In this document: one piece after another, positions 5,238-6,227 of the stretch | Layout of the letters: each line of letters starts with the position of its first letter | How positions within the stretch are numbered: the first letter of the stretch is position 1 | DNA from: Nitrosarchaeum sp. | GTDB lineage: Archaea; Thermoproteota; Nitrososphaeria; Nitrososphaerales; Nitrosopumilaceae | Length of the DNA: 6,227 bases | Direction: 5' to 3' | Assembly: GCA_009697485.1 (NCBI GenBank) | Contig: SICY01000053.1 | Location: 1 to 6,227 of the forward strand | Notes under the pieces: model-generated | The model's input: only the letters and a program-made list of their open reading frames with translations | Told to the model about the DNA's origin: nothing | Database searches by the model: none | Position numbers and translations under genes: made by a program

Positions 5238-5245
5238 TATATTAA
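5238..5245 (-). promoter_or_regulatory. TATA box of the cold-shock gene
   Basis: TTAATATA on the minus strand is centred about 28 nt before the ATG at 5213, predicting a leaderless or nearly leaderless mRNA. Its position also rules out the longer reading frame as the translated form. Confidence 0.6.
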
Positions 5246-5325
5246 GATAAGTTATCAAAATAGATCGAACACATGATAATCATGCGCAACCCAAATCCAG
5301 ATTTACAGAATCAGTCAAAGGAAGT

Positions 5326-5637
5326 TTAGAAGTCTTTTGGAATATGATTATTGTCTTTTAACCATTCCATTTGAGGTAATGTGAATCTCCAAACAATATC
5401 ACCTCGTTCATCCTTTTTAAAATCCCAAGGTGCGATTATGACTATATCGTTATCACGTATCCATACTCTACGCTTTAATTTTCCCCTAATTCTACCTCTT
5501 CTAGTAAGACCATCAGTACATTTTACCATGACGTTTTCTCCTCCAAGCATTTTTAGGACTCTGCCAAAAAGCTCACCCTCCTCTGGCAAACGCATTTCTT
5601 TTAAATCGCTTTCATTTTTGACTTGACGCTTACCCAT
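5326..5637 (-). CDS. eif1a: Translation initiation factor aIF1A
   Basis: aIF1A, the homologue of bacterial IF1 and eukaryotic eIF1A, binds the A site of the small ribosomal subunit and helps position initiator tRNA. The 103-residue product has a short basic N-terminal tail (MGKRQVKN), the S1/IF1 OB fold at about 18-86 and a short C-terminal helix. The diagnostic segments are GELFGRVLKMLGGENVMVKC (21-40), RRGRIRGKLKRRVWI (46-60), DIVIIAPWDF (64-73) and DIVWRFT (80-86). The length is normal for archaea. The ATG at 5637 is the natural start. A TATA element about 27 nt upstream lies within an 8-bp-arm palindrome, so expression may be controlled. The gene is divergent from the YkgJ-type gene. Confidence 0.96.
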   Translation of the reverse strand: MGKRQVKNESDLKEMRLPEEGELFGRVLKMLGGENVMVKCTDGLTRRGRIRGKLKRRVWIRDNDIVIIAPWDFKKDERGDIVWRFTLPQMEWLKDNNHIPKDF

Positions 5638-5649
5638 ATAGCATACAAT

Positions 5650-5671
5650 ACAGTTATGAGCATATAACTGT
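5650..5671. promoter_or_regulatory. Palindrome over the aIF1A promoter, possible operator
   Basis: ACAGTTAT (5650-5657) and ATAACTGT (5664-5671) are perfect inverted 8-mers around a 6-nt centre. The right half contains the minus-strand TTATATG (5661-5667), which sits at TATA-box distance from the aIF1A start. A dimeric regulator bound here would block TBP. Functional use is inference. Confidence 0.4.
5661..5667 (-). promoter_or_regulatory. TATA box of aIF1A
   Basis: TTATATG on the minus strand is centred about 27 nt before the ATG at 5637, predicting a leaderless transcript. It overlaps the palindrome at 5650-5671. Confidence 0.5.
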
Positions 5672-5699
5672 GGGGATTATTAAAATAAAAAGATCATGA

Positions 5700-5710
5700 T
5701 TTTTATAAAA
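5700..5710 (+). promoter_or_regulatory. TATA-like element of the YkgJ-type gene
   Basis: TTTTTATAAAA is the best TATA match in the divergent interval. It would start a transcript near 5730, giving a leader of about 26 nt before the GTG at 5757. A weaker element, TTTTATTT at 5729-5736, would give a leaderless transcript instead. The choice cannot be made from sequence. Confidence 0.35.
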
Positions 5711-5756
5711 TGTGATATTTCCAATGAGTTTTATTTGTAGTGGATAAAAATAATAT

Positions 5757-6227
5757 GTGGAATTTAGATGTATACAAGATTGTTCTCAGTGCTGCATTGA
5801 AAGAGAATATTATCCAGCCAAAAAATTTGGAAAAATTGGGGTTCTCATACTACCTGAAGAAAAAGAAAGGATAGAACAACTTGCAAAATTAAACAGATTA
5901 GAAATAACAATTTTGCCGAGAATCGGAGTATCTGAAAAAAAGGATTCTAGTCCGACAAAAATATTAGCATATCAATTAATGGGAATAGAACAAAATGGAA
6001 ACACATGTCCTTTTCTAGATACAGAAACCTCAGCTAGATCACCACATGGAGGATTTCCTTGTAAAATATACAATAATAGACCTCTTGCATGTATGACTTA
6101 TCCATTAATAGAATCAAACCCCATCACACTTGATCAGAAATGTAAGTTTTGTAAAGAACATGACTCTGCGGATCAAAATTTAAATTCGGAAATAGAATCA
6201 CTGTTAAAAATTAAAACAAAAATGACT
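5757..6227 (+). CDS. YkgJ-type cysteine-cluster protein, 3' end outside the window
   Basis: An open frame starts at GTG 5757 and continues past the right edge after 157 codons. It begins MEFRCIQDCSQCC, with cysteines at 5, 9, 12 and 13, then GVLILPEEKERIEQLAK (28-44), CPFLD (84-88), GGFPCKIYNNRPLACMTYPL (98-117) and CKFC (129-132). This is the order of the zinc/iron-chelating YkgJ family (UPF0153), whose members bind a metal or Fe-S centre and have no well-established reaction. GTG is chosen because TAA at 5751 closes the frame just upstream and no in-frame ATG precedes the cysteine cluster. The first cluster is C-x3-C-x2-CC, slightly different from the commoner C-x2-CG-x-CC. It is divergent from aIF1A, with a 119-bp shared promoter region. 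Codon use is AT-rich like its neighbours. Confidence 0.85.
   Translation, partial: MEFRCIQDCSQCCIEREYYPAKKFGKIGVLILPEEKERIEQLAKLNRLEITILPRIGVSEKKDSSPTKILAYQLMGIEQNGNTCPFLDTETSARSPHGGFPCKIYNNRPLACMTYPLIESNPITLDQKCKFCKEHDSADQNLNSEIESLLKIKTKMT

Noticed and set aside
5214..5258. 15-codon N-terminal extension of the cold-shock protein
   Set aside because: It would need a TTG start upstream of the TATA box, and the extra residues do not belong to the family; ATG 5213 begins the domain exactly.
5381..5626. Plus-strand 81-codon frame opposite aIF1A
   Set aside because: It mirrors a well-conserved OB-fold gene and has no recognisable features.
5755..5874. ATG-started 39-codon frame on the plus strand at the YkgJ-type gene
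   Set aside because: It ends early at TAG and overlaps the frame that carries the cysteine cluster and all YkgJ motifs, so GTG 5757 is preferred.

Overview
The window looks like a piece of a chromosome from an AT-rich archaeon. The gene set is archaeal: Pus10, SRP54, Dph6, aIF5A with a hypusine site, aIF1A, and a tRNA-Tyr with a splicing-endonuclease intron. Together with a CspA-type protein and the sequence style of SRP54 and Pus10, it suggests a mesophilic ammonia-oxidising thaumarchaeon (Nitrosopumilales-like). That placement is inference; no rRNA gene is present to settle it. Several genes have a TATA-like element about 25-28 nt before the start codon, as expected for leaderless archaeal mRNAs.

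Layout. Most genes are on the minus strand and read right to left. At the left edge (1-80) is the N-terminus of a very basic small protein. Next comes a compact run dph6 (3311-2622), srp54 (2629-1304) and pus10 (1267-116), with one 8-bp overlap and short gaps, probably one operon. Upstream of it, at 3332-3430, the otherwise gene-poor interval holds the best find of the window: a box C/D guide sRNA closed by a 24-bp stem. Its D guide matches an anticodon arm containing CUCAUAA and, by the N+5 rule, places the 2'-O-methyl group on C34 of tRNA(CAU), i.e. elongator tRNA-Met. Then come aIF5A (4050-3640), a 202-residue protein I do not recognise (4693-4085), an intron-containing tRNA-Tyr(GUA) on the plus strand (4804-4930), a cold-shock protein (5213-5022), aIF1A (5637-5326), and a divergent plus-strand YkgJ-type cysteine-cluster protein that runs off the right edge (5757 onward).

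Theme. Nearly everything recognisable serves translation: initiation and elongation factors (aIF1A, aIF5A), EF2 diphthamide synthesis (Dph6), membrane targeting of nascent chains (SRP54), tRNA itself (tRNA-Tyr), tRNA pseudouridylation (Pus10) and RNA-guided tRNA methylation (the C/D sRNA). There is no sign of a mobile element, CRISPR array or defence island. Novelty lies in the guide RNA with its unusually long stem and its position in front of the dph6-srp54-pus10 operon, in an operator-like palindrome over the aIF1A TATA box, and in the unrecognised protein gene.
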